Assembly (NCBI RefSeq): GCF_003337315.1
Contig: NZ_QPJV01000002.1
Span: forward strand, 186,001 to 250,000
Source of the DNA: Vagococcus fluvialis
GTDB lineage: Bacteria; Bacillota; Bacilli; Lactobacillales; Vagococcaceae
Length of the DNA stretch: 64,000 nucleotides
Reading direction: 5' to 3'
Under the pieces are notes generated by a model. It was given only the letters and a program-made list of their open reading frames with translations, did not search any database and was not told where the DNA came from. A program made the translations under genes and the position numbers. Positions 56,495 to 64,000 of the stretch are shown piece by piece; position 1 is the stretch's first letter, and every line of letters starts with the position of its first letter.

Positions 56495-57565
56495 TTATAA
56501 TTGTTTTTCAAAAGCATGTAAAGTATCAACTAAGGAGATAATGCCTTCTTTTGGCATAGCGTTATACAGACTAGCTCTCATACCACCGATAGTGCGGTAT
56601 CCCTTTAAATTGACTAGACCTTTCTTAGTTGCAAAGTTAATAAAAGCTGTGTCAGTTTCTTCATTGTTTGTTAAAAAAGGGATATTCATTATTGAACGAT
56701 CATCTGGATTTACAGGTGAAAAGAACAATTTAGAATTATCTAAGTAATTATAAAGTAAAGCGGCTTTTTCTTCGTTGTACAAAGTCATAGCTTTGATTCC
56801 TCCGAAGTCTTGTAACCATTCTAGTACAAGAGACATCATATAAATACTGAATGTTGGAGGCGTGTTATAGAGAGAATTACTTTGTGACTGCTGATAAAAA
56901 GAAAGCATAGGCGATAAGTTATTATCTTCTATTAATAACTCTTTTTTTATAATAACCACTGTTACGCCAGCAGGGCCAATATTTTTTTGAGCTCCTGCAT
57001 AAATTAAATCAAAATCAGTTATCTCGTAATGATTAGACAAAATATTAGAAGACATATCAGCAACTAACCTGACTTTATCTATTTGTGGAATTTTATTAAA
57101 AGCAGTTCCCTCAATCGTATTATTAGTTGTTATATGTATATAATCAAGAGCTGTCAGATTATAATCCAGAGAAATAGAAGGGATGGACTGATAGTTTGAG
57201 TCTTGACTAGAAGCTAAAATAGAGACTTCTTTATTTAATTTTTTTGCTTCAGAAATAGCTTTTTGGCTCCAAATCCCTGTATCAATAAAGCCAATTTTGT
57301 TTTTAGTACCAATGTTTAGAGGAACCATATGAAATTGTAGGCTTGCTCCACCTTGGAGAAATAAGATGTCATAATCATCAGGGACAGACATCAATTCTTT
57401 TAATAAAGTAATTGTTTTTTGATGAATGTCTAAATAGCTACTGGAACGGTGGCTCATCTCCATAACAGACATACCAGAATTATTATAATTTAGTAGATTA
57501 GATTGAGCTATTTCTAAAACTGCTTTGGGTAAAACAGCAGGACCAGCCGAAAAATTGTAAATCAT
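56495..57565 (-). CDS. serC: Phosphoserine aminotransferase
   Basis: 356 residues from the ATG at 57565 (MIYNFSAGPAVLP, the usual SerC start; AAAGG lies 9 bases upstream). A GTG at 57574 is in frame but inside the ribosome site. PLP lysine in YAGAQKNIGPAG near residue 192 and the RASLYNAMP end motif are diagnostic. First gene of the serine/proline operon; makes phosphoserine from the SerA product. Confidence 0.95.
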   Translation of the reverse strand: MIYNFSAGPAVLPKAVLEIAQSNLLNYNNSGMSVMEMSHRSSSYLDIHQKTITLLKELMSVPDDYDILFLQGGASLQFHMVPLNIGTKNKIGFIDTGIWSQKAISEAKKLNKEVSILASSQDSNYQSIPSISLDYNLTALDYIHITTNNTIEGTAFNKIPQIDKVRLVADMSSNILSNHYEITDFDLIYAGAQKNIGPAGVTVVIIKKELLIEDNNLSPMLSFYQQSQSNSLYNTPPTFSIYMMSLVLEWLQDFGGIKAMTLYNEEKAALLYNYLDNSKLFFSPVNPDDRSIMNIPFLTNNEETDTAFINFATKKGLVNLKGYRTIGGMRASLYNAMPKEGIISLVDTLHAFEKQL

Positions 57566-57689
57566 ATTAGACACCCTTTCAAATTTAATAAATTATATCT
57601 TATCATAAGTTTGAACATTAATAAAAGATTAAAAACATATTAATTTGTAGTTAGAAAACTATTTTATCATAATAGAGATAACAAACTTG

Positions 57690-57717
57690 TTGACATTTAA
57701 AAAAATGAGCATATAAT
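57690..57717 (+). promoter_or_regulatory. kup promoter
   Basis: TTGACA (57690-57695), 16 bases, TATAAT (57712-57717); short leader of about 60 bases, with no riboswitch room. Confidence 0.8.
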
Positions 57718-57782
57718 CAGTTTGTTTACTGAAAAAATAACTATTAAAAACGGAGTTATAAAGCGAGAGAGAGGGAAAAGAA

Positions 57783-59813
57783 GTGAGTCAGAAAATGACT
57801 AAAAAAAATATGGATACCTTCAAAGTTGGAGGAGCTTTAGTTGCAATGGGAGTAGTGTACGGAGACATCGGTACTAGCCCACTTTATGTAATGAAAGCTA
57901 TTATTGAAGGTAATGGTGGTTTAGCTAATGTATCAACTGATTTTATATTAGGATCAGTGTCATTAGTATTTTGGACATTAACACTGCTAACAACAGTTAA
58001 ATATGTTTTGATTGCGTTAAATGCCGACAATCACGGTGAGGGAGGGATTTTTTCTCTATATACTTTAGTGAAAAAATCTGGTAAATATTTACTCTTTCCA
58101 GCCATGATAGGAGGGGCTGCACTTTTAGCTGACGGGGTGTTAACACCTGCTGTAACTGTAACAACAGCAATAGAAGGTTTGAGAGGGATTCCTCGTTTTT
58201 ATGAGGCCTTTGGAGATGACCAACATATTATTGTTATTATTACGATGATTATTATTTTTGGTTTGTTTATGATTCAACGATTAGGAACTCAAAAAGTAGG
58301 AACAGCTTTTGGTCCTATTATGTTAGCCTGGTTTACGTTTCTAGGAGTTATGGGGTTAATTAACTTTACTAATGACTGGACTGTTTTAAGAGCGTTAAAT
58401 CCTTATTACGCTTTTCATGTCTTAATGTCAGATGAAAATAAAATGGGTATTTTTATTTTAGGAAGTGTATTCTTAGCAACAACAGGAGCTGAAGCTCTTT
58501 ATTCTGACTTAGGTCATGCTGGTAGAAAAAATATTCGTGTTAGCTGGCCATATATTAAAGTCTGTCTAACATTAAACTACTTTGGTCAAGCAGCTTGGAT
58601 TATTAGTATTAAAGACAATTCAACTTATCAAAATATTGAATTGCTAAACCCATTCTTTAGAATGATGCCAAGTTCAATGACTGTGATTGGCGTTTTATTT
58701 GCCACAATGGCAGCTATTATTGCTTCACAATCACTTATTTCAGGTTCTTATACCCTAGTATCTGAAGCAATAAAATTACGTTTATTACCAAGACTAAAAA
58801 TTATTTATCCAACCGATCAAAAAGGGCAATTATATATCCCAGCTGTTAATACATTACTCATGATTGGTTGTTTAGGTATTGTTGTTACCTTTAGAACATC
58901 TGCCCATATGGAATCAGCTTATGGATTAGCGATTACAATTACGATGTTAATGACAACTTTCTTGATTTTATTTTATTTACTTCAAGAAGGGGTTCCAAAA
59001 ATCTTGTCATATAGTGTTTTCTTATTCTTTGCCTTAATTGAGGGAGTATTCTTTATTTCTAGTGCTACTAAATTTATGCACGGAGGATATGTGGCAGTAT
59101 TAATGGCTCTAATTATTTTCAGTATTATGTTAATTTGGCATAGAGGAAATGTCATTCAAGAAAGAGAATATGACCGTGTTTCTTTATGTGATTACATGGA
59201 CCAGCTAGAGTCTTTAAGTAAAGACCCAAGTTTACCTCAGTACCAAACAAATATTGTATTTTTAACATCTAAAATTAAGGGACACAGAATCGGTAAGGAA
59301 ATTATGTACTCAATTTTAGATAAAAGACCTAAAAAAGCTAAAGTTTATTGGTTTGTTAATGTTTTTGTAACGGATGAACCTTACACTCAAGAGTATTATG
59401 TTGATATGATGGGGACTGACTTTATTGTTAATGTGCAACTACGTTTAGGCTTTAGAATGAATCAAGAAGTGAATGTTTATTTAAGACAAATTGTTAAAGA
59501 GTTAATGGATGAAGGCAAGTTACCAAAACAACCTCAAAAATACTCTATTATGAAGGGTCGCGAAGTGGGAGATTTTGCTTTTGTGTTAATTCGTGAAGAG
59601 TTAACTCGTGTTACCTCATTAAATACTATTGATACAATGGTTATGCAAATTAAATTAGCTATTAAGAAAATTGCTTTTGATCCAGCTAGATGGTTTGGTT
59701 TAGAATACAGTGATGTTATTTTAGAACATGTACCATTAGTGATTGGAGAGCAAAAAGAAGTCACTAAACTAAATCAAATTCAAGTGGATGATTTTGACGA
59801 AGAAGATGATTAA
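57783..59813 (+). CDS. kup: KUP-family potassium transporter
   Basis: 676 residues. GTG start with GAGAGGG 7 bases upstream. The N-terminal [14 protein letters not shown] is the hallmark of KUP/HAK proton-potassium symporters, DNHGEGGIF and [11 protein letters not shown] follow, then 12 helices and a cytoplasmic C-terminal domain ending in acid residues. It imports potassium. Divergent from the serC operon, sharing a 210-base gap. Confidence 0.96.
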   Translation: MSQKMTKKNMDTFKVGGALVAMGVVYGDIGTSPLYVMKAIIEGNGGLANVSTDFILGSVSLVFWTLTLLTTVKYVLIALNADNHGEGGIFSLYTLVKKSGKYLLFPAMIGGAALLADGVLTPAVTVTTAIEGLRGIPRFYEAFGDDQHIIVIITMIIIFGLFMIQRLGTQKVGTAFGPIMLAWFTFLGVMGLINFTNDWTVLRALNPYYAFHVLMSDENKMGIFILGSVFLATTGAEALYSDLGHAGRKNIRVSWPYIKVCLTLNYFGQAAWIISIKDNSTYQNIELLNPFFRMMPSSMTVIGVLFATMAAIIASQSLISGSYTLVSEAIKLRLLPRLKIIYPTDQKGQLYIPAVNTLLMIGCLGIVVTFRTSAHMESAYGLAITITMLMTTFLILFYLLQEGVPKILSYSVFLFFALIEGVFFISSATKFMHGGYVAVLMALIIFSIMLIWHRGNVIQEREYDRVSLCDYMDQLESLSKDPSLPQYQTNIVFLTSKIKGHRIGKEIMYSILDKRPKKAKVYWFVNVFVTDEPYTQEYYVDMMGTDFIVNVQLRLGFRMNQEVNVYLRQIVKELMDEGKLPKQPQKYSIMKGREVGDFAFVLIREELTRVTSLNTIDTMVMQIKLAIKKIAFDPARWFGLEYSDVILEHVPLVIGEQKEVTKLNQIQVDDFDEEDD

Positions 59814-59821
59814 AGAAAAGT

Positions 59822-59858
59822 AGAGATAAAGCTTTTATAGTTTTATCTCCTTTTTTTT
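59822..59858 (+). terminator. Terminator after kup
   Basis: AGAGATAAA / TTTATCTC stem followed by eight T. Confidence 0.85.
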
Positions 59859-59918
59859 GTTATTTTAGGTATAATTAAAAGGATCATAAAAAATTATAAA
59901 AAGGAAGATGTTTAAGAA

Positions 59919-60443
59919 ATGAAAGTACGTGGATTTGAAAAAGTATCAACTTTTGAAGATATTAATTTACCAGAAAGAGCAACTAAACACGCTGCAGGTT
60001 ATGACTTTGAAGCAGCTAATGATGTAGTTATTCCATCTATTTTTAAATCAGGTATCGCAACTGCCTTAAAAGTAGCTTTAAATAAAGAAGAAGCTTTATT
60101 AGATGAGGAACTTTTAAAGCAAGTAAAACCAACATTAGTTGGCACTGGTGTTAAGGCTTATATGGGCGATGATGAATTTTTACAATTGTGTAATCGTTCA
60201 AGTAATCCATTAAAAAATTTTTTATTATTAGGTAATGGTGTCGGAATTATTGATAGTGACTACTATAATAATGAAAACAACGAAGGACATATTATGTTCC
60301 AATTTATTAATTTTGGCTTAAAAGATTTAACAATCAAAAAAGGTGAACGCATTGGGCAAGGGATTTTCTTACCATTTTTAAAAGCTGATGGAGATGAAAG
60401 TGAAAAAACAAGAACAGGTGGATTTGGTTCTTCAGGTAAATAA
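59919..60443 (+). CDS. dut: dUTP diphosphatase-like protein
   Basis: 174 residues. The five dUTPase motifs are recognisable in order: AGYDFEAA, RSSNPLKNF, NGVGIIDSDYYNN, RIGQGIF and the C-terminal RTGGFGSSGK that closes over the nucleotide. It hydrolyses dUTP to dUMP, preventing uracil in DNA. It is slightly longer than trimeric housekeeping enzymes (about 145) because of an insertion near residues 40-60, common in enterococci and some phages. Confidence 0.92.
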   Translation: MKVRGFEKVSTFEDINLPERATKHAAGYDFEAANDVVIPSIFKSGIATALKVALNKEEALLDEELLKQVKPTLVGTGVKAYMGDDEFLQLCNRSSNPLKNFLLLGNGVGIIDSDYYNNENNEGHIMFQFINFGLKDLTIKKGERIGQGIFLPFLKADGDESEKTRTGGFGSSGK

Positions 60444-60541
60444 TCTTAATCTTCATAAAAAAGTTACTTTTTTTTTAAAAGGAAGTTACCAAACTATGAT
60501 AAAATAAGAAGTATTAGTTAAAGAAAAGGTGGGATGATTTT

Positions 60542-61927
60542 ATGGCAAAGAAAAAGAAAAATGAGTTTGTTTGTCAAGAATGTGGCTATATTTCACCTAA
60601 GTATTTAGGGAGATGTCCTAATTGTGGTAATTGGAATACTCTCGTTGAAGAAATTATACAAGAGCAAGCAACTCGCCATAGTAGAGTGAGCTTAACAGGT
60701 GAATCAACAAAACCACAAAAATTAAATCAAGTAACCTTCAAAACTGAAAAAAGGGTGCAAACAGATTTAGAAGAATTAAATAGAGTTCTAGGTGGTGGCG
60801 TGGTTCCTGGCTCTATGGTGTTAATTGGGGGAGACCCTGGTATTGGTAAGTCAACCTTACTCTTACAAGTCTCACAACAATTAAGTAAAATTGATGACAA
60901 TGTGCTTTATGTTTCAGGTGAGGAAAGTGCTGAGCAGATAAAAATGCGCGCTGAACGATTAGATTCTGAAAATAATAATTTTTATGTTTATGCTGAAACA
61001 GATATGGAAATTATTAAACAAACTATTGAGCAACTGCGTCCTAACTATGTAGTTATTGATTCGATTCAAACCATGATACACCCAGAAATTAAAAGTGCCG
61101 CAGGAAGTGTTAGCCAAGTAAGAGAAACAACAGCTGAGTTGATGCAGATTGCTAAGACTAACCAAATTACGATTTTTATTGTTGGGCATGTAACAAAAGA
61201 AGGCTCTCTTGCTGGACCAAGAATGTTAGAGCATATGGTAGATACAGTCCTTTATTTTGAAGGAGAGCGTCATCATACTTTCAGAATTTTAAGAGCTGTA
61301 AAAAATCGGTTTGGTTCAACGAATGAAATTGGTATTTTTGAGATGCGACAAGAAGGACTGGTTGAAGTGAAAAATCCTTCTGAAGCCTTTTTAGAAGAGC
61401 GACTAGCAGATGCCACAGGTTCTGCTATTGTCTGTTCAATGGAAGGAACGCGTCCGATATTAGCTGAGGTACAAGCTTTAATTACACCATCAGTTTTTGG
61501 AAATGCTAATAGAACCGCAGCGGGGCTTGATCGTCACCGAGTTTCACTGATTATGGCTGTTTTAGAAAAAAGATCTGGTCTTTTACTACAAAATCAAGAT
61601 GCTTATCTGAAAGCAGCAGGTGGTGTGAAGTTAGATGAGCCAGCGATTGACTTAGCGATTGCTGTTAGTATTGCTTCAAGCTACAAAGATCAAGGGACCT
61701 CACCTCATGAGTGTTTCATTGGAGAGATTGGTTTGACTGGTGAAGTTAGACGAGTTAATCGTATTGATCAACGTGTTCAAGAGGCTAAAAAATTAGGTTT
61801 TAAAAAAATCTATGTACCAAAAAATAATTTACAAGGTTGGAAAGTACCAACAGGAATTGATATAATCGGAGTTTCCACAGTTTCAGAGACACTGAGAAAA
61901 GTCTTTAATCAAGAAGGGAGGAAATAA
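60542..61927 (+). CDS. radA: DNA repair protein RadA
   Basis: 461 residues. A four-cysteine zinc finger (C11, C14, C25, C28), a RecA-like ATPase with [10 protein letters not shown] near residue 97, the RadA-specific [11 protein letters not shown] near residue 258, and a Lon-like C-terminal domain. It is a branch-migration helicase for homologous recombination. Followed after 3 bases by the PIN/TRAM gene; the pair plus gltX is a common enterococcal order. Confidence 0.97.
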   Translation: MAKKKKNEFVCQECGYISPKYLGRCPNCGNWNTLVEEIIQEQATRHSRVSLTGESTKPQKLNQVTFKTEKRVQTDLEELNRVLGGGVVPGSMVLIGGDPGIGKSTLLLQVSQQLSKIDDNVLYVSGEESAEQIKMRAERLDSENNNFYVYAETDMEIIKQTIEQLRPNYVVIDSIQTMIHPEIKSAAGSVSQVRETTAELMQIAKTNQITIFIVGHVTKEGSLAGPRMLEHMVDTVLYFEGERHHTFRILRAVKNRFGSTNEIGIFEMRQEGLVEVKNPSEAFLEERLADATGSAIVCSMEGTRPILAEVQALITPSVFGNANRTAAGLDRHRVSLIMAVLEKRSGLLLQNQDAYLKAAGGVKLDEPAIDLAIAVSIASSYKDQGTSPHECFIGEIGLTGEVRRVNRIDQRVQEAKKLGFKKIYVPKNNLQGWKVPTGIDIIGVSTVSETLRKVFNQEGRK

Positions 61928-61930
61928 CAG

Positions 61931-63028
61931 ATGCAAAAGAAAATCTTTAATATAGTGATGGCACTGATTGGTTTTAGTTTAGGTGCTACACTTATTCCAG
62001 TTGTTTGGACGGTCTTTAAATTAGACCAAAATCAATGGCTAAATAACGATATAACAAACGGTATTATTGGTGCAATTATTTTTGTTATTATTTCTATTTT
62101 TACGTTTCGTTATGTTGGAAGTGCCATTAAAAAAGTAGAAAAATTTATAGGGGAGCAAAGCTTACAAGACATAGTCTTTGGAAGCATTGGTGTGATTGTA
62201 GGGCTACTATTAGGGGCTCTCGTATCAATACCTTTATATTCACTAAAAATTGCGTTACTGAATATTTTATTACCAGCGTTAATCATGCTTATTTTAGGTT
62301 ATTTTGGTTTTAAAGTAGGAACAACCAAAACGGAAGAGTGGAAGAAACTCTTTGCACCAAGACCTAAAAAAGGTACTGAGGAGATTATTGATAAAAAATC
62401 AACTAGTAATTTCCATCAATACAAAATTTTAGATACAAGTGTGATTATTGATGGCCGTATTTATGATGTGGCTAAAACAGGATTTATTGAGGGAACACTT
62501 TTAATTCCTAATTTTGTTCTATATGAGTTACAATATATTGCAGACTCGGGAGATAGTTTAAAACGAGTTCGTGGTCGTCGTGGTTTAGATATTCTAAATG
62601 CCCTTCAAAAAGAACCGAATATTTCAGTTGAAATGTATGAAGGTGATTTTGAAGATATTCAAGAAGTTGATAGTAAATTAATTAAGCTTGCTAAAATGTT
62701 AGATGGAATTGTCGTAACAAATGATTATAATTTAAACAAAGTTAGTGAGTTTCAAAATGTGCCGGTTTTTAATATTAATGCTTTAGCTAATGCTATCAAA
62801 CCAGTTGTTATTCCTGGTGAGACTATGGACGTTTTAGTGATGAAGGACGGAACAGAACGTCAGCAAGGTGTAGCTTATTTAGATGATGGGACAATGGTTG
62901 TTGTTGAAGATGGTAAACACTTTATGAATAAAAGAATCAACGTTATTGTTACAAGTGCACTACAGACAGCTGCAGGGCGTATGATTTTTGCTAAACCGTC
63001 TCATTCACAAACAACGATTAATAATTAA
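61931..63028 (+). CDS. PIN/TRAM-domain membrane protein (YacL-like)
   Basis: 365 residues. Four N-terminal membrane helices (to about residue 130), then a PIN nuclease-like domain with acidic residues in LDTSVIIDGRIYD (near 175), DSGDSLKRVRGRRG and VTNDYNLNKV, and a C-terminal TRAM RNA-binding domain (from about 300). It may be a membrane-bound RNase; activity is unproven. Overlaps radA operon by close spacing. Confidence 0.9.
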   Translation: MQKKIFNIVMALIGFSLGATLIPVVWTVFKLDQNQWLNNDITNGIIGAIIFVIISIFTFRYVGSAIKKVEKFIGEQSLQDIVFGSIGVIVGLLLGALVSIPLYSLKIALLNILLPALIMLILGYFGFKVGTTKTEEWKKLFAPRPKKGTEEIIDKKSTSNFHQYKILDTSVIIDGRIYDVAKTGFIEGTLLIPNFVLYELQYIADSGDSLKRVRGRRGLDILNALQKEPNISVEMYEGDFEDIQEVDSKLIKLAKMLDGIVVTNDYNLNKVSEFQNVPVFNINALANAIKPVVIPGETMDVLVMKDGTERQQGVAYLDDGTMVVVEDGKHFMNKRINVIVTSALQTAAGRMIFAKPSHSQTTINN

Positions 63029-63043
63029 AATAAAAGGATTAAA

Positions 63044-63104
63044 CTCTTGTTGTAACCTTTACTAATTCTCTATTTGAGGGTAAAATTTAGGTTAACAACA
63101 AGGA
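63044..63104 (+). promoter_or_regulatory. Long hairpin upstream of gltX
   Basis: CTTGTTGTAACC..TTTAC pairs with GTAAA..GGTTAACAACAAG around a short loop, in the gap before gltX. No T-run follows, so it is not a simple terminator; it may protect or attenuate the gltX message. Confidence 0.5.
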
Positions 63105-63135
63105 ACGGAAAAATTGATGTAAGGAAGGTATTGTC

Positions 63136-64000
63136 ATGACAAAAAAAGTACGTGTAAGATATGCACCAAGCCCAACAGGACATTTACACATTGGAAACGC
63201 AAGAACAGCATTATTTAACTATTTATATGCAAAACACCACGATGGAGATTTTATTATTCGTATTGAAGATACAGATCAAAAACGTAACATTGAAGGTGGA
63301 GAAAAAAGTCAGTTAGATAACTTATCTTGGCTAAATATTGATTGGGATGAGTCACCTGAAAAACCAGGTAAATATGGTCCTTATCGTCAGTCAGAAAGAT
63401 CAGATATTTATTTACCTTTAATTGACCAACTTTTAGCAAGTAACTTAGCTTATAAATGTTACTGTACTGAAGAAGAATTAGAAGTAGAACGTGAAGCTCA
63501 AAAATCTCGTGGAGAAATTCCTCGTTACAATGGAAAATGTGCTAATCTTTCAGCTCAAGAACAAGCACAAAAAGAAGCAGAAGGTATTACACCAGTAGTT
63601 CGCTTCCGTGTACCAAAAAACAGATCATATAGCTTTAACGATTTAGTAAAAGGTAACATTACCTTTGAATCAGATAGTGTTGGTGGGGATTTCGTTATTC
63701 TTAAACGTGACGGTATGCCAACTTATAACTTTGCTGTAGCAGTTGATGATTACATGATGAAAATCACTCACGTTTTACGTGGTGATGATCACATTGCTAA
63801 CACACCAAAACAATTAATGGTTTATGAAGCATTTGGTTGGGAAGCACCAATCTTTGGCCACATGACATTAATTATTAACTCAGAAACAGGTAAAAAATTA
63901 AGTAAACGTGATGAAACCATTTTACAATTCATCGAACAATATCGTGACTTAGGTTACTTACCAGAAGCAATGTTTAACTTCATTGGCTTACTTGGTTGGT
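63136..64000 (+). CDS. gltX: Glutamyl-tRNA synthetase, 3' end outside the window
   Basis: 288 residues are visible of about 480. Start ATG with AAGGAAGG upstream. Class I motif [14 protein letters not shown] at residues 11-24 (HIGH as HIGN), IIRIEDTD, and KMSKS-type KKLSKRD near residue 254 identify it. It charges tRNA-Glu (and, in bacteria lacking GlnRS, tRNA-Gln with glutamate). Runs off the right edge. Confidence 0.95.
   Translation, partial: MTKKVRVRYAPSPTGHLHIGNARTALFNYLYAKHHDGDFIIRIEDTDQKRNIEGGEKSQLDNLSWLNIDWDESPEKPGKYGPYRQSERSDIYLPLIDQLLASNLAYKCYCTEEELEVEREAQKSRGEIPRYNGKCANLSAQEQAQKEAEGITPVVRFRVPKNRSYSFNDLVKGNITFESDSVGGDFVILKRDGMPTYNFAVAVDDYMMKITHVLRGDDHIANTPKQLMVYEAFGWEAPIFGHMTLIINSETGKKLSKRDETILQFIEQYRDLGYLPEAMFNFIGLLGW

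Noticed and set aside
57600-57782. c-di-AMP riboswitch ahead of kup
   Set aside because: The promoter at 57690-57717 leaves only about 60 leader bases, too few for this riboswitch class.

Overview
The window is low-GC (roughly one third G+C) chromosomal DNA from a member of the Lactobacillales, most likely Enterococcaceae and probably Vagococcus or a close relative. This is judged from the near-enterococcal RpoB/RpoC sequences, the radA - PIN/TRAM - gltX order, a tyrosine decarboxylase cluster with its own tyrosyl-tRNA synthetase, several PTS loci and many TTG/GTG starts. No rRNA, tRNA, CRISPR array, transposase or integrase gene was found.

Layout. 1-4.4 kb: 3' part of an AzgA-type purine permease, a WYL-domain regulator, a frameshifted ECF S-component gene, a small unknown protein and a DUF2268 zinc protease. 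4.5-6.8 kb: a GH1 glycosidase with a ROK sugar kinase. 6.9-10.4 kb: DUF924 protein, the RNA polymerase recycling factor HelD and two small proteins (one, 48 aa, reported from direct reading). 10.5-17.4 kb: tyrosine/tyramine module: T-box-controlled tyrS facing away from tyrP-tdcA-nhaC and a TrpR/YerC-like regulator, with a 26-bp perfect palindrome between the two arms. 17.5-22.8 kb: TMEM175-like channel, a cupin-oligopeptide-binding lipoprotein pair behind a perfect CodY box, and a TetR-controlled FtsX-type ABC exporter with two near-identical operators. 23.0-27.4 kb: PRD regulator plus ascorbate-family PTS IIA/IIB/IIC and a UPF0309 SIS-domain protein. 27.5-29.9 kb: a lone AT-rich gene for a Doc/Fic + DUF262 + vestigial HNH fusion, next to the 3' end of guaA; this is the best candidate for an undescribed (defence-like) system. 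29.9-33.8 kb: guaA, coaA, SGNH hydrolase and an RsmC-like methyltransferase. 33.8-42.2 kb: a 1-kb non-coding, structured region and then rpoB-rpoC. 42.2-49.0 kb: short prepilin peptidase, lipoprotein, and a beta-glucoside locus (antiterminator with RAT/terminator, PTS IIABC, 6-phospho-beta-glucosidase) and a HAD phosphatase. 49.1-57.6 kb, minus strand: YfhO-type membrane glycosyltransferase and a serC-serA-DUF1015-proB-proA operon. 57.7-64 kb: kup, dut, radA, PIN/TRAM protein and the start of gltX.

How the parts work together. The tyrosine module imports tyrosine, decarboxylates it and exports tyramine (acid resistance/proton motive force), with Na+/H+ exchange alongside. The two GH1 loci and the PTS operons are sugar uptake modules with visible antiterminator and cre-like control. 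Nitrogen status is probably read by CodY at the peptide-binding operon. A dispersed palindromic repeat (6.77-6.92 kb, 51.84-51.90 kb, with a related terminator at 49.04 kb) sits only in gaps between genes.
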